Assembly (NCBI GenBank): GCA_964369685.1
Contig: CAYJFB010000009.1
Location: 1-64,000, forward strand
Source of the DNA: Avidesulfovibrio sp964369685
GTDB lineage: Bacteria; Desulfobacterota; Desulfovibrionia; Desulfovibrionales; Desulfovibrionaceae
Direction: 5' to 3'
DNA length: 64,000 bases
Shown: in pieces, positions 25,541 to 33,710 of the stretch
Layout: every line of letters begins with the position of its first letter
Numbering within the stretch: position 1 is the first letter of the stretch
The notes under the pieces: generated by a model
What the model was told of the DNA's origin: nothing
Seen by the model: only the letters and a program-made list of their open reading frames with translations
Databases searched by the model: none
Position numbers and translations under genes: made by a program

Positions 25541-26053
25541 ATGAAACATCTTATTCAAGAATGCGGTTTTACGGCTTTTTTATTGTTGGGTGGAGCTTTT
25601 CTTTATCGTGAAACGTTCTTTTTGCCGCCCCCACGCTTTGAACCTATGGGACCTGCTTTTTTCCCTCAATTTTTACTTATTGGTATCATGATTCTGTGCT
25701 TTTGGAATCTCGCATTACGCATCGCTCAAATATACCGCTCTCAAAAAGAAAGCACACAAGCAACACAAACTGTAACAACAACATCTCCTCTTACAGAACA
25801 ACAGTCGAACAATGTAACTTTATTTTTCTGGAGAGTGCCTGCCGTTGCAGGACTTTTTACATTGTATGTGTCTATTATTGCATTTACAGACATACCGTAT
25901 TTGATTCTTTCTTTGATTTTTAGTGTGTTTTTGAGTTTTCTGCTCAGTGGCTGGAACAAACGTGCACTTGTGGTGATCACATTAAGCAGTCTTGGTTTGA
26001 TTGCTTTTATTTACGTGATTTTCGGTCTTCTTTTGCAAAGCTTCTTTCCTTAA
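25541..26053 (+). CDS. Tripartite tricarboxylate transporter small subunit TctB
   Basis: Four-helix membrane protein of 170 residues. GFTAFLLLGGAFLYRE is helix 1, then the TctB motif PPRFEPMGPAFFPQFLLIGI with its conserved FFP. A hydrophilic loop (residues about 65-95, Thr/Gln-rich) precedes two more helices. AAGGAG lies directly before ATG 25541. First gene of a four-gene TTT operon, 83 bases before tctA. It is unrelated in detail to the other TctB in this window, so the two systems are not recent duplicates. Confidence 0.85.
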   Translation: MKHLIQECGFTAFLLLGGAFLYRETFFLPPPRFEPMGPAFFPQFLLIGIMILCFWNLALRIAQIYRSQKESTQATQTVTTTSPLTEQQSNNVTLFFWRVPAVAGLFTLYVSIIAFTDIPYLILSLIFSVFLSFLLSGWNKRALVVITLSSLGLIAFIYVIFGLLLQSFFP

Positions 26054-26135
26054 AAAGCTCAAATGGTTCGTATGAAAGACGGCACGCGATATACACGCTG
26101 ACTTAACAGGGCACTGACAAGAGGAGAAGATTGTC

Positions 26136-27632
26136 ATGGAATTGTTACACGCCTTGGGCGACGGTTTAGGTTTGTTGTTGCAATTTGATGTATTGCTTTT
26201 GATTCTTATTGGGACGGCCGTAGGCATTTGTGTGGGAGCGATCCCCGGGCTTTCGGCAACCATGGCCATTGCCATGGCTGTACCGATTACGTATTCTTTA
26301 GGTGCAATGCAGGGTTTAGCGCTTTTAATCGCCGTGTATGTGGGTGGATTAACCGGTGGATTGGTCTCGGCCATTTTGCTCAACATCCCGGGAACACCTT
26401 CAAGTATTGCCACAACGTTTGACGGCTATCCCATGGCTGCCAAAGGGGAACCGGGAAAAGCATTGGGTTATGCGATTGTGGCTTCTTTTTTGGGCGGTGG
26501 ATTCAGTTATCTTTGTTTGCTTTTTATTGCACCAAATCTCGCGGCTTTAGCGTTGGGACTGTCGTCTTTTGAAATTTTTACCATTATCATCTGCGCTTTG
26601 GTGATGATTGCCGATACAAGCCAAACAACACTTTCAAAAGCCATTGCTTCAGGTTTAATCGGCATGTTTATTGGTTGTGTCGGCCCTGATCCAATTATGG
26701 GTACACCGCGCTTTGCGTTTGGTATGCCCGCTTTAGGTGGTGGATTTGTTGAAATCACTGTGCTGATTGCGCTTTTTGCCGTTCCTCAAGTGCTCAATTC
26801 GGCAAGAGAAAAAGACACCCCCATCCCCCCTTTTCAGCTTACATATAAACACATTTTACCAAAAATTTCTGAATTAAAAGCCTCACTGGTCAATCTCGTG
26901 CGTTCATCATTTCTTGGAACATTGATTGGCATTGTCCCCGGTGTCGGAGCCAATACGGCGTCGTTGTTGGCATACAATCAAGCAAAATTGGCTTCAAAAC
27001 ACCCTGAACGCTTTGGGCAAGGAGAAAAAGAAGGTATCATCGCCTCCGAAGCCTCAAACAATGCCGTAACAGGCGGCGCAATGGTGCCGTTATTGACACT
27101 CGGACTACCGGGTTGCCCTGCGGCGGCACTCTTGCTCAGTGGCTTGATTATCAATGATCTGCAACCTGGGCCGCAGCTTTTTACAAACAATCCCGATATC
27201 ACGTATGGTTTTATTTTTGCCTTCATGTTGGCAAATCTTTTTGTCTTTTGTTTAATGTTGATCCTTATCAAACCGTTTGCCATGGCCTTACGCATTCCAA
27301 AATATCTGTTATTGCCGCCCATTTTGATCATTTGTACCATGGGAGCCTATATTACAAACAGCAGAGAGTTTGATTTGTGGGTTTTGCTTGGTTTTGGTTT
27401 GTTTGGCTATTTCGCAGAAAAAAACGGCTATGCTTTGGCGCCGATGGTGCTTGGTTTAATTTTGGCTCCCATTGCCGAAATGCATTTGCGACGCGGACTG
27501 ACAGCCAGTAAAGGCAGTTTTATGCCCTTACTGGAACGTCCTGTTGCGCTATTATTTATTTGTATTGCCATACTGATGGTTTCTGCTCCATTTATACGAC
27601 GATGGTACAAAAAAAGAAAACTCATGTCATAG
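26136..27632 (+). CDS. Tripartite tricarboxylate transporter permease TctA
   Basis: 498 residues, about 12 membrane helices. Family signatures are VGAIPGLSATMAIAMAVPI at the N-terminus, LLNIPGTPSSIATTFDGYPM, the second repeat IGIVPGVGANTASLLAYNQA and ASEASNNAVTGGAMVPLLTL. Carboxylate import with the adjacent TctB and two TctC proteins is expected. GAGGAGA precedes the ATG by nine bases. The stop is 82 bases before the first tctC. Confidence 0.92.
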   Translation: MELLHALGDGLGLLLQFDVLLLILIGTAVGICVGAIPGLSATMAIAMAVPITYSLGAMQGLALLIAVYVGGLTGGLVSAILLNIPGTPSSIATTFDGYPMAAKGEPGKALGYAIVASFLGGGFSYLCLLFIAPNLAALALGLSSFEIFTIIICALVMIADTSQTTLSKAIASGLIGMFIGCVGPDPIMGTPRFAFGMPALGGGFVEITVLIALFAVPQVLNSAREKDTPIPPFQLTYKHILPKISELKASLVNLVRSSFLGTLIGIVPGVGANTASLLAYNQAKLASKHPERFGQGEKEGIIASEASNNAVTGGAMVPLLTLGLPGCPAAALLLSGLIINDLQPGPQLFTNNPDITYGFIFAFMLANLFVFCLMLILIKPFAMALRIPKYLLLPPILIICTMGAYITNSREFDLWVLLGFGLFGYFAEKNGYALAPMVLGLILAPIAEMHLRRGLTASKGSFMPLLERPVALLFICIAILMVSAPFIRRWYKKRKLMS

Positions 27633-27714
27633 GCTCATCACGCATAAAAACGTGTTGTTATTGATACAATAAATGTTTTCTTTATTATACACTGTCATAG
27701 CCAAGGAGTTTACG

Positions 27715-28686
27715 ATGAGTTGGAGTTCATTTGTTTGTAAAACGGTATTGTTTTGTGCTTGTATGATGAGTATACCCCAAGCGTTTGCCTTTGCAGAAGA
27801 AAAATATCCTGTCAAACCCATTAAGGTTATTGTTCCTTATGGTGCAGGCGGTTCTTCAGACATGGCTGCACGACTTATTATGCAGGCAGCAGAAAAATAT
27901 GTCGGTGAACGTATTGCCATTGTGAACATTACCGGAGGTGGCAGCAGTATCGGCAGCATGGAAGCATTTAATGCAAAGCCTGACGGTTACACGTTACTTT
28001 GGCAACAAAAAAGTTTGGTAACAACAAATGTTACAGGCGTCATGAATGCAAAATGGTCTGACTTTACACCTATAGCCAATGCAGCACTCTTTGAAGAAGT
28101 GCTTCACGTTCATAAAGAAAATAAAGAATTACAAACTTTTGAAGCCATTGCAAAAAAAAGTAAAGACGCACCTGAAACGTTAAAGTTTCCTGTTCAATTG
28201 GGTGCAGGTACACATTTTGGTGCACTTGCCGTTGAACGTGCCGCAGGCGGTAAATTTCATATTATTGCAGGTGGAGGCGATACCGATCGTTTAAATGAGC
28301 AACTTGGCCGCCGTGTTGATTTAGTTTTACAATCGATTCCTGCCGCATTGCCACATATTCAAGCAGGCACTCTTGTTCCCATTGCCGTAGGCGGAGCAGA
28401 ACGCGATCCCAGTTTGCCCAATGTTCCGACATTTAAAGAGTTGGGATATGACGTAATGACCACATTCCATTTGGGATTGTATGCTCCAAAAGGCGTACCT
28501 GCTGAGGTTGTCACACTTTGGGAAAACGCTTTGAAAAATGTCATGACCGATCCTGCCATTGTCGCAGAATTGGCAAAACAATCGTTATATCCTGCCTATA
28601 TGCCACAATCAGTTTTTGTTGAACATTTAGCGAAGCTTGAAAAAGATTTGTACGATTTGGCAAAACGTGGTGATTTATTGCCATAG
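27715..28686 (+). CDS. TctC/Bug substrate-binding protein, first tandem copy
   Basis: 323 residues. A signal peptide ends near QAFAFA|EEKYP, then the Bug opening YPVKPIKVIVPYGAGGSSDM with its ligand-binding Gly loop, VNITGGGSSIGSME and the family phrase NAKPDGYTLLW. AAGGAG lies seven bases before ATG 27715; the frame is open upstream without support. It is collinear without gaps with the next gene, and about four fifths of residues are identical by eye. It feeds the TctAB permease just upstream. Ligand unknown. Confidence 0.9.
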   Translation: MSWSSFVCKTVLFCACMMSIPQAFAFAEEKYPVKPIKVIVPYGAGGSSDMAARLIMQAAEKYVGERIAIVNITGGGSSIGSMEAFNAKPDGYTLLWQQKSLVTTNVTGVMNAKWSDFTPIANAALFEEVLHVHKENKELQTFEAIAKKSKDAPETLKFPVQLGAGTHFGALAVERAAGGKFHIIAGGGDTDRLNEQLGRRVDLVLQSIPAALPHIQAGTLVPIAVGGAERDPSLPNVPTFKELGYDVMTTFHLGLYAPKGVPAEVVTLWENALKNVMTDPAIVAELAKQSLYPAYMPQSVFVEHLAKLEKDLYDLAKRGDLLP

Positions 28687-28765
28687 AATGATATTGTTGT
28701 CGCTTTGGTGCTGTCACCAAGGCGGTATTGGTCATATTATCATGTAAGTTTGTAAGGAGTGGATG

Positions 28766-29737
28766 ATGGGTTGGAGTTCATTGATTTGTAAAAGTGTATT
28801 GTTTTGTGCGTGTATGTTGAGCATTCCGCAAGCGTTTGCCTTTGCAGAAGACAAGTATCCTGTAAAACCAATCAAGGTTATTGTTCCTTATGGTGCCGGT
28901 GGTTCTTCAGACATGTCTGCACGACTTGTTTTACAAGCCGCAGAAAAATATATTGGTGAACGTATTGCCATTGTGAATATTGCAGGCGGCGGAAGTACCA
29001 TTGGCAGTATGGAAGTGCTTAATGCAAAACCGGACGGATATACTTTATTGTGGCAAATAAAAAGTTTAATTACTTCAAATGTAACGGGTCTGATGAATGC
29101 AAAATGGTCTGATTTTACACCTGTTGCCAACGCGGCACTGTTTGAGCAAGTGCTTACAGTGCATAAGGAAGACACAGACTTACAAACGTTTGAAGCCATT
29201 GCGGCAAAGAGCAAAGCAGAACCCGAAACGATCACATTCCCTGTGAACCTTGGCACAGGCACACATTTTGGCGCGCTTGCCGTAGAACGTGCCGCGGGCG
29301 GTAAATTCCATATTCTGGCAGGTGGCGGAGACGCCACAAATCTCAATGAACAACTTGGTCGCCGTGCTAATTTGGCATTGGTTTCCATTCCTGTTGCCTT
29401 GCCGCACATTCAGGCAGGAACCCTTATACCCATCGCTGTTGGAGGGATCAATCGAGATCCAAGTCTACCCAAGGTACCGACTTTTAAAGAATTGGGATAC
29501 GATGTGACAACGACGTTTCACTTAGGCATATATGGTCCGAAAGACTTGCCTGCCGAAGTGGTCAGTCTTTGGGAAAGTGCATTGAAAAAAGTGATGGAAG
29601 ATCCGAGTGTGGTGGCTGAACTGGCCAAACAATCGTTGTATCCTGCATACATGTCACAAACAGTTTTTACAGAGCATTTGGGTTCACTTGAAAAAGATTT
29701 GTATGACTTAGCTCAACGCGGCAATTTATTGCCATAG
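28766..29737 (+). CDS. TctC/Bug substrate-binding protein, second tandem copy
   Basis: 323 residues, the paralogue of the preceding gene, with the same signal peptide design, the same YPVKPIKVIVPYGAGGSSDM loop and the same C-terminus (LEKDLYDLAQRGNLLP). Differences cluster in residues about 85-190 and 210-220, including the segments that form the ligand cleft in Bug proteins, so ligand range may differ. AAGGAG precedes two adjacent ATGs (28763, 28766). Two binding proteins for one permease suggest widened specificity; this is inference. Confidence 0.9.
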   Translation: MGWSSLICKSVLFCACMLSIPQAFAFAEDKYPVKPIKVIVPYGAGGSSDMSARLVLQAAEKYIGERIAIVNIAGGGSTIGSMEVLNAKPDGYTLLWQIKSLITSNVTGLMNAKWSDFTPVANAALFEQVLTVHKEDTDLQTFEAIAAKSKAEPETITFPVNLGTGTHFGALAVERAAGGKFHILAGGGDATNLNEQLGRRANLALVSIPVALPHIQAGTLIPIAVGGINRDPSLPKVPTFKELGYDVTTTFHLGIYGPKDLPAEVVSLWESALKKVMEDPSVVAELAKQSLYPAYMSQTVFTEHLGSLEKDLYDLAQRGNLLP

Positions 29738-29753
29738 TTTCTTGTACTTTTTC

Positions 29754-29776
29754 TTGGGGGGGATAATCCCCCCCAA
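29754..29776. terminator. Hairpin after second TTT operon
   Basis: Stem of seven G and seven C around ATAAT, flanked by TT and AA, 16 bases after the TctC stop. Good position for a terminator, but no U-tract follows. Confidence 0.6.
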
Positions 29777-29789
29777 ACCCCCTTGATTC

Positions 29790-29852
29790 CGCGGTGTTAT
29801 CCGGCTGGTTACTCATGGCTTCGCTCTGAGCAACCAGCCGAATAACACCGCG
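29790..29852. repeat. 63-bp long inverted repeat
   Basis: CGCGGTGTTATCCGGCTGGTT pairs with AACCAGCCGAATAACACCGCG with one mismatch, and CTCA/TGAG extends the stem toward an 11-base loop (TGGCTTCGCTC). It lies between two convergent genes, just after another hairpin. It has the look of a REP-like palindromic element, but only one copy is in this window. Confidence 0.7.
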
Positions 29853-29972
29853 TTTCAAGTTGCTCTGAAAGTTTTTTCATCCAAAAATAAAAAAACGATC
29901 ATTGAATACGCTTGGGAAAAATCAAAAAAGCCTTGCGATACCCCTTCTTACCGTGCCGAGGCAGTCTTTCAA

Positions 29973-30767
29973 TCATAGAATGGCTTCTTCACAGAGAGCC
30001 AAATTCGCACGACATGTTTGTGCATCGGGACTGGCTTCCAAACCAAGCGTTATATAACTTTCAAGAGCGTCACGAAGTGTTTCGGCCGCTTCGGCCCAAC
30101 GCCCTGCAGAAGCAAAAGCAATACCCAAATTACTCAACGCAAAAGCTGTTTCCGAGTGGTCACCCAATAACGCTTGGCGAAGTTCCACTGATTTTTTATG
30201 ATACAGGATCGCCTCATCAAGATTTCCTCGTTCTTCATAAATACGTCCAAGATTATTGAAACATGTCGCCATATCAAGATTGTTTGTTTTTGTATTTTCA
30301 AGTATTATAAGTGCTTGACGAATATGATCTTCCGCACTGTCAAAATCACGCAATGCATACAAAGCCGAAGATAAACGAATGCGTGCCCCAACAACCTCGA
30401 TACCGTTTTCACCGTCTCGTTCAATAAGACTCGCCAACGCTTCCTGCCCCAGACCAACACTTTCTTGAATCTGCCCGTTTAAAAGACAAAGTCGTGCGGT
30501 GTTTTGCAAGACGCCAAGCGTTGCAGGGTGCGTTTTTCCGGCAACATCGCGCAACACAGAAAGAGCGTCCTGCATGGCAGTAAGACCTTGTTCCGGTTGT
30601 CCTTGCAAAGCCAAAGCGCGACCCAAACCTTCAAGAGCCAAACCGCGCCCCAGTGGAGGGGCTTCCAAAATTAAATGACGAAACAACGTTTCGGCGTGTT
30701 CTAACTCTCCTGAACGCAAAGCAGCTGAGGCTGTATCAAGTTGTTGTTTGAGTGTTTGAGCATCCAT
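29973..30767 (-). CDS. Tetratricopeptide repeat protein (kinesin-light-chain-like TPRs)
   Basis: 264 residues of helical repeats. At least five TPR units of about 42 residues can be seen, e.g. LEGLGRALALQGQPEQGLTAM, ATCFNNLGRIYEERGNLDEAILYHKKSVEL and FALSNLGIAFASAGRWAEAAETLRDAL. The 42-residue spacing is that of the TPR_10/TPR_12 class. No signal peptide, so it is probably a cytoplasmic scaffold. AAGGA lies before the ATG at 30767. No functional link to neighbours can be read. Confidence 0.85.
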   Translation of the reverse strand: MDAQTLKQQLDTASAALRSGELEHAETLFRHLILEAPPLGRGLALEGLGRALALQGQPEQGLTAMQDALSVLRDVAGKTHPATLGVLQNTARLCLLNGQIQESVGLGQEALASLIERDGENGIEVVGARIRLSSALYALRDFDSAEDHIRQALIILENTKTNNLDMATCFNNLGRIYEERGNLDEAILYHKKSVELRQALLGDHSETAFALSNLGIAFASAGRWAEAAETLRDALESYITLGLEASPDAQTCRANLALCEEAIL

Positions 30768-31333
30768 GTTTTTTCCTTATTTTATGATAAAAGAATGATG
30801 TTTTTCAGTGTTTGATTGCAACTATTTTAAATATAGGTTTTTGTTGATAACATATGATAAAAATTTATTTTATTATCATACTTATAATATTTTTTATTGC
30901 AAGTAGAGACTGGACAAGCAGTGTCTTTGTTGTCTTTTTAACACACATTGAGTTGTCTCGTTTAGCTTTTTCATTGTGGTATTCAGGGGGTATTGTCCTT
31001 TGCAGAAGAGGGGTATATAATCCTGCATAGTGTGCTCCATCTCTTTGCAAAGATTGAGAGCAAAAAGATTACACATCGTATCTATTTTTTTCAAGATCAA
31101 AATAGTTATACAATAAGTCGAGCAAACAATGCGGATCATTCACGATATGAAAATATCACATCAAACGATGCAACATGCCGACAATACACAAACTCTCGGC
31201 ATGTTGTTTTATTTTTGTCAAACATGATACAAACGTGTGTTGACATCTGCCCCTCTTGTTGTTCACAGCGAAAACACCTTTGATTTCCATCAAATAAAAT
31301 ATGGAAAAAACGTTTTAATATATGGAATTTAAT
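30768..31333. other. AT-rich intergenic region with orphan terminator
   Basis: About 560 bp between the TPR gene (minus) and topB (plus). It contains an intrinsic-terminator structure at 31171-31216 on the plus strand with no protein gene ahead of it. Short open frames here lack ribosome binding sites and one runs through the terminator, so I do not call them. Confidence 0.5.
31171..31216 (+). terminator. Orphan Rho-independent terminator, possible small RNA end
   Basis: CAACATGCCGA and TCGGCATGTTG form a perfect 11-bp stem around a 14-base loop and are followed by TTTTATTTTT on the plus strand. No plus-strand gene ends here: the nearest upstream plus-strand CDS stops at 29737. It may end an unannotated small RNA or insulate topB. 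Confidence 0.75.
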
Positions 31334-33475
31334 ATGCGTCTTTTTATTGCCGAAAAGCCTTCCATGGCTCGGGCACTTGCCGAAGCGTTGGGAAACGGTA
31401 TCAAAAGAAACGGGTATATCGAATGCGGCGATACAAACATCACCTGGTGTTTTGGGCACCTTTTGGAGCAATATAATCCTGAAGATTATACCATCGAATG
31501 GCGCGCTTGGCGTCGAGACACCTTGCCTATGGTTCCCAACGTGTGGAAATTGAAACCGAGGCCGGACGTATTGGCACAGCTTGAGACAATCGGGCGTTTG
31601 TTGCAAACGGCAGCACAAGTGATTCACGCAGGCGACCCCGACAGAGAAGGGCAACTCTTAGTTGATGAGGTATTGGAACATTTTACATACACAAAAGGTG
31701 TGCAACGAATCTGGTTATCGTCTTTGGATCGACGTTCGATAGACAAAGCCTTGAGCGCGTTGACAGACAATGTCATTCATGCTCCGTTACGTGACGCCGC
31801 GCGAGCACGCGCACAAGCGGATTGGTTGGTGGGACTGAATGCCACACGCGCCATGACATTGTTGGGACGCATGGCCGGACGGCAAGAACGCGTGTTGTCG
31901 CTCGGACGCGTACAAACACCGACTTTGGCGTTGGTTGTGGCACGAGATCGTGCGATTGCGGCCTTTAAGCCGATCGATTATTTTGTTTTGCAAGCCCCTC
32001 TTGAACACCAAGCAGGCACTTTCACCGCCCAGTTTCAGCCGACAGACACCCAAACGGGGCTGGATAGTGAGGGTCGTCTTATTGATGCAAAGGTTGCCGC
32101 GCAAGTGGCGGAAAGCGTACGTGGAAAAACGGGAAACGTGCTTGAAGTGATACGTGAAAAGAAAAAGAAGGCTGTGCCGTTGCCGCATTGTTTGTCTTCT
32201 TTACAGAAAGCGGCTTCCGCAAAACTGAATCTGAGTGCACAGGATGTGTTGAACATTGCGCAAGCGTTGTATGAAAAAAAGTTAACGACCTATCCACGTA
32301 CGGATTGTCGTTATCTACCTGAGGAACAATATGTTGACAGCAAACGTATTTTGCAGAGCATACAGCGAGTGGGCGAGTTGACAAGCTTGGTTGAACAGGC
32401 CGATTTTGCGTTGCGTGGGCCTGTTTGGAACAGTAAAAAGATCACGGCGCACCATGCGATTATTCCGACGGGAGAGGTACCGCGAGGATTGTCTGCCGTT
32501 GAGCACAAATTGTATGTGATGATCACATCGGCCTTTTGTTTACAATTTTATTTACCGATGGTGTATGAAGCACAAAAAATTCGGGTTACCCTTGAAGAAA
32601 CACTGTGGGAAGCCAAAGGCCGTTTGATTGTACAGGCCGGTTGGACAACGGCAGGCCAAGAAGAGGAAGAAGACGAAAAAGAACCTCAAGGTACTGCCGC
32701 CCAAGCGTTACCCAATGTTCGACAAGGTGATGCCGTTCTTTGTACGGATGTGGAACAGCAAGCCAAAAAGACAAGTCCGCCACCGCGTTTTACTGAAGGA
32801 ACGTTGATTGAAGCGATGGCCAATGTACACCGTTTTGTGGACAATGCCGAAGCAAAAACAACGTTAAAGGAAAACGAAGGCATCGGTACGGAAGCCACGC
32901 GCGCAGGAATGCTCGAAACGCTGAAAGCGCGCGGTTATTTGCAAAAAGATAAAAAAGCGTTAGTTTCTACAGAGTTGGGACGAGATATTATTGATTTAAC
33001 CCCCGAAACACTGAAGGATCCGGTGACAACGGCACAATGGGAGCGGCGTTTGAGTGCCATAGCGGCAGGAAAAGACAGCCTTGCAAATTTCATGAAAGAG
33101 CACATTCAGCGTCTTCCACACTTGCTTGCCCCTGTGTTGCAGGCAAAACCGGCATTGAGTAAGACGAGTTTTGCGTGTCCTTCATGTGGAAGAGCCTTGC
33201 GCCAACTGACGGGTTCCAATGGTCTTTTCTGGGGGTGTACGGCGTATCCCGAGTGCCGCGCAACATTCCCCGATGATGACGGTAAACCGGGACAGCGAAA
33301 ACCACAAGGAGATTTGGCTCTTGCCAAGATACCCCCATGTCCGGAATGTGGCGGCACACTCGTTTATTTTAAGAATAAAAAAGGCTATATGACGTTTGCT
33401 TGTTTTGCAAAGATGAAACACGCCAATGAAAACATTCACTTCTGGAATGATAACAACGGCCAACCCCGTTTTTAG
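31334..33475 (+). CDS. topB: DNA topoisomerase III (type IA)
   Basis: 713 residues. The Toprim domain opens MRLFIAEKPSMARALAEAL and has HAGDPDREGQLLVDEV, the acidic metal triad. SLGRVQTPTLALVV and KLTTYPRTDCRYLPEE follow; Tyr320 in TYPRTD is the catalytic nucleophile. The C-terminus carries two topoisomerase zinc-finger units (CPSCGRALRQ...CTAYPEC and CPECGGTLVYFKNKKGY...C). Relaxes negative supercoils and decatenates DNA. ATG 31334 has GGAA seven bases ahead; ATG 31322 is possible but has no site. The TAG stop is formed by the end of a degenerate MITE that begins at the same place. Not embedded in any conjugative element here. Confidence 0.93.
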   Translation: MRLFIAEKPSMARALAEALGNGIKRNGYIECGDTNITWCFGHLLEQYNPEDYTIEWRAWRRDTLPMVPNVWKLKPRPDVLAQLETIGRLLQTAAQVIHAGDPDREGQLLVDEVLEHFTYTKGVQRIWLSSLDRRSIDKALSALTDNVIHAPLRDAARARAQADWLVGLNATRAMTLLGRMAGRQERVLSLGRVQTPTLALVVARDRAIAAFKPIDYFVLQAPLEHQAGTFTAQFQPTDTQTGLDSEGRLIDAKVAAQVAESVRGKTGNVLEVIREKKKKAVPLPHCLSSLQKAASAKLNLSAQDVLNIAQALYEKKLTTYPRTDCRYLPEEQYVDSKRILQSIQRVGELTSLVEQADFALRGPVWNSKKITAHHAIIPTGEVPRGLSAVEHKLYVMITSAFCLQFYLPMVYEAQKIRVTLEETLWEAKGRLIVQAGWTTAGQEEEEDEKEPQGTAAQALPNVRQGDAVLCTDVEQQAKKTSPPPRFTEGTLIEAMANVHRFVDNAEAKTTLKENEGIGTEATRAGMLETLKARGYLQKDKKALVSTELGRDIIDLTPETLKDPVTTAQWERRLSAIAAGKDSLANFMKEHIQRLPHLLAPVLQAKPALSKTSFACPSCGRALRQLTGSNGLFWGCTAYPECRATFPDDDGKPGQRKPQGDLALAKIPPCPECGGTLVYFKNKKGYMTFACFAKMKHANENIHFWNDNNGQPRF

Positions 33476-33563
33476 AGCGTGTCCGCATAAACGCTTTTTG
33501 AATTATTTCTGCATTAGATATCAGGCACTGCCTGAGAATCCGTTTATGAGAAGAGGCGTATTA
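33473..33563 (-). mobile_element. Degenerate MITE, copy D (inverted, internally deleted)
   Basis: TAGAGCGTGTCCGCATAAACGC and the following TTTTTGAATTATTTCTGCATTAGAT resemble the right end of the complete element in reverse orientation. The other edge, CGTTTATGAGAAGAGGCGTA, looks like a decayed inverted terminus. At about 90 bp it is shorter than the 149-bp copies and abuts copy B directly. Confidence 0.6.
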
Positions 33564-33710
33564 GAGTGTGTTCACATAAAATAATTTTTCGCGTTATATC
33601 AAGGAAGATGAACGTTCTTTGAGAGAGTGTATACAGACATACATGACCGAAAAAGATCGTGAAATCTGACGCAGAGATAACCAAAAAAGCGTTTATGTGA
33701 ACACGCTCTA
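33562..33710 (+). mobile_element. Complete 149-bp MITE, copy B
   Basis: Bounded by TA at both edges with 17-bp terminal inverted repeats GAGTGTGTTCACATAAA / TTTATGTGAACACGCTC, better matched than in copy A. Body shares ATATCAAGGAAGAT, GTGTATACAGA, CCGAAAAAGATCGTGAAATC and GACGCAGAGATAACC with copy A. Its right edge forms the TAG stop of selA on the minus strand. No coding capacity. Confidence 0.88.

Noticed and set aside
30993..31283. Open frame upstream of topB
   Set aside because: It runs straight through the terminator hairpin at 31171-31216 and has no ribosome binding site.
31334..33475. topB as sign of an integrative conjugative element
   Set aside because: No relaxase, type IV secretion, integrase or partition genes are nearby; neighbours are housekeeping genes.
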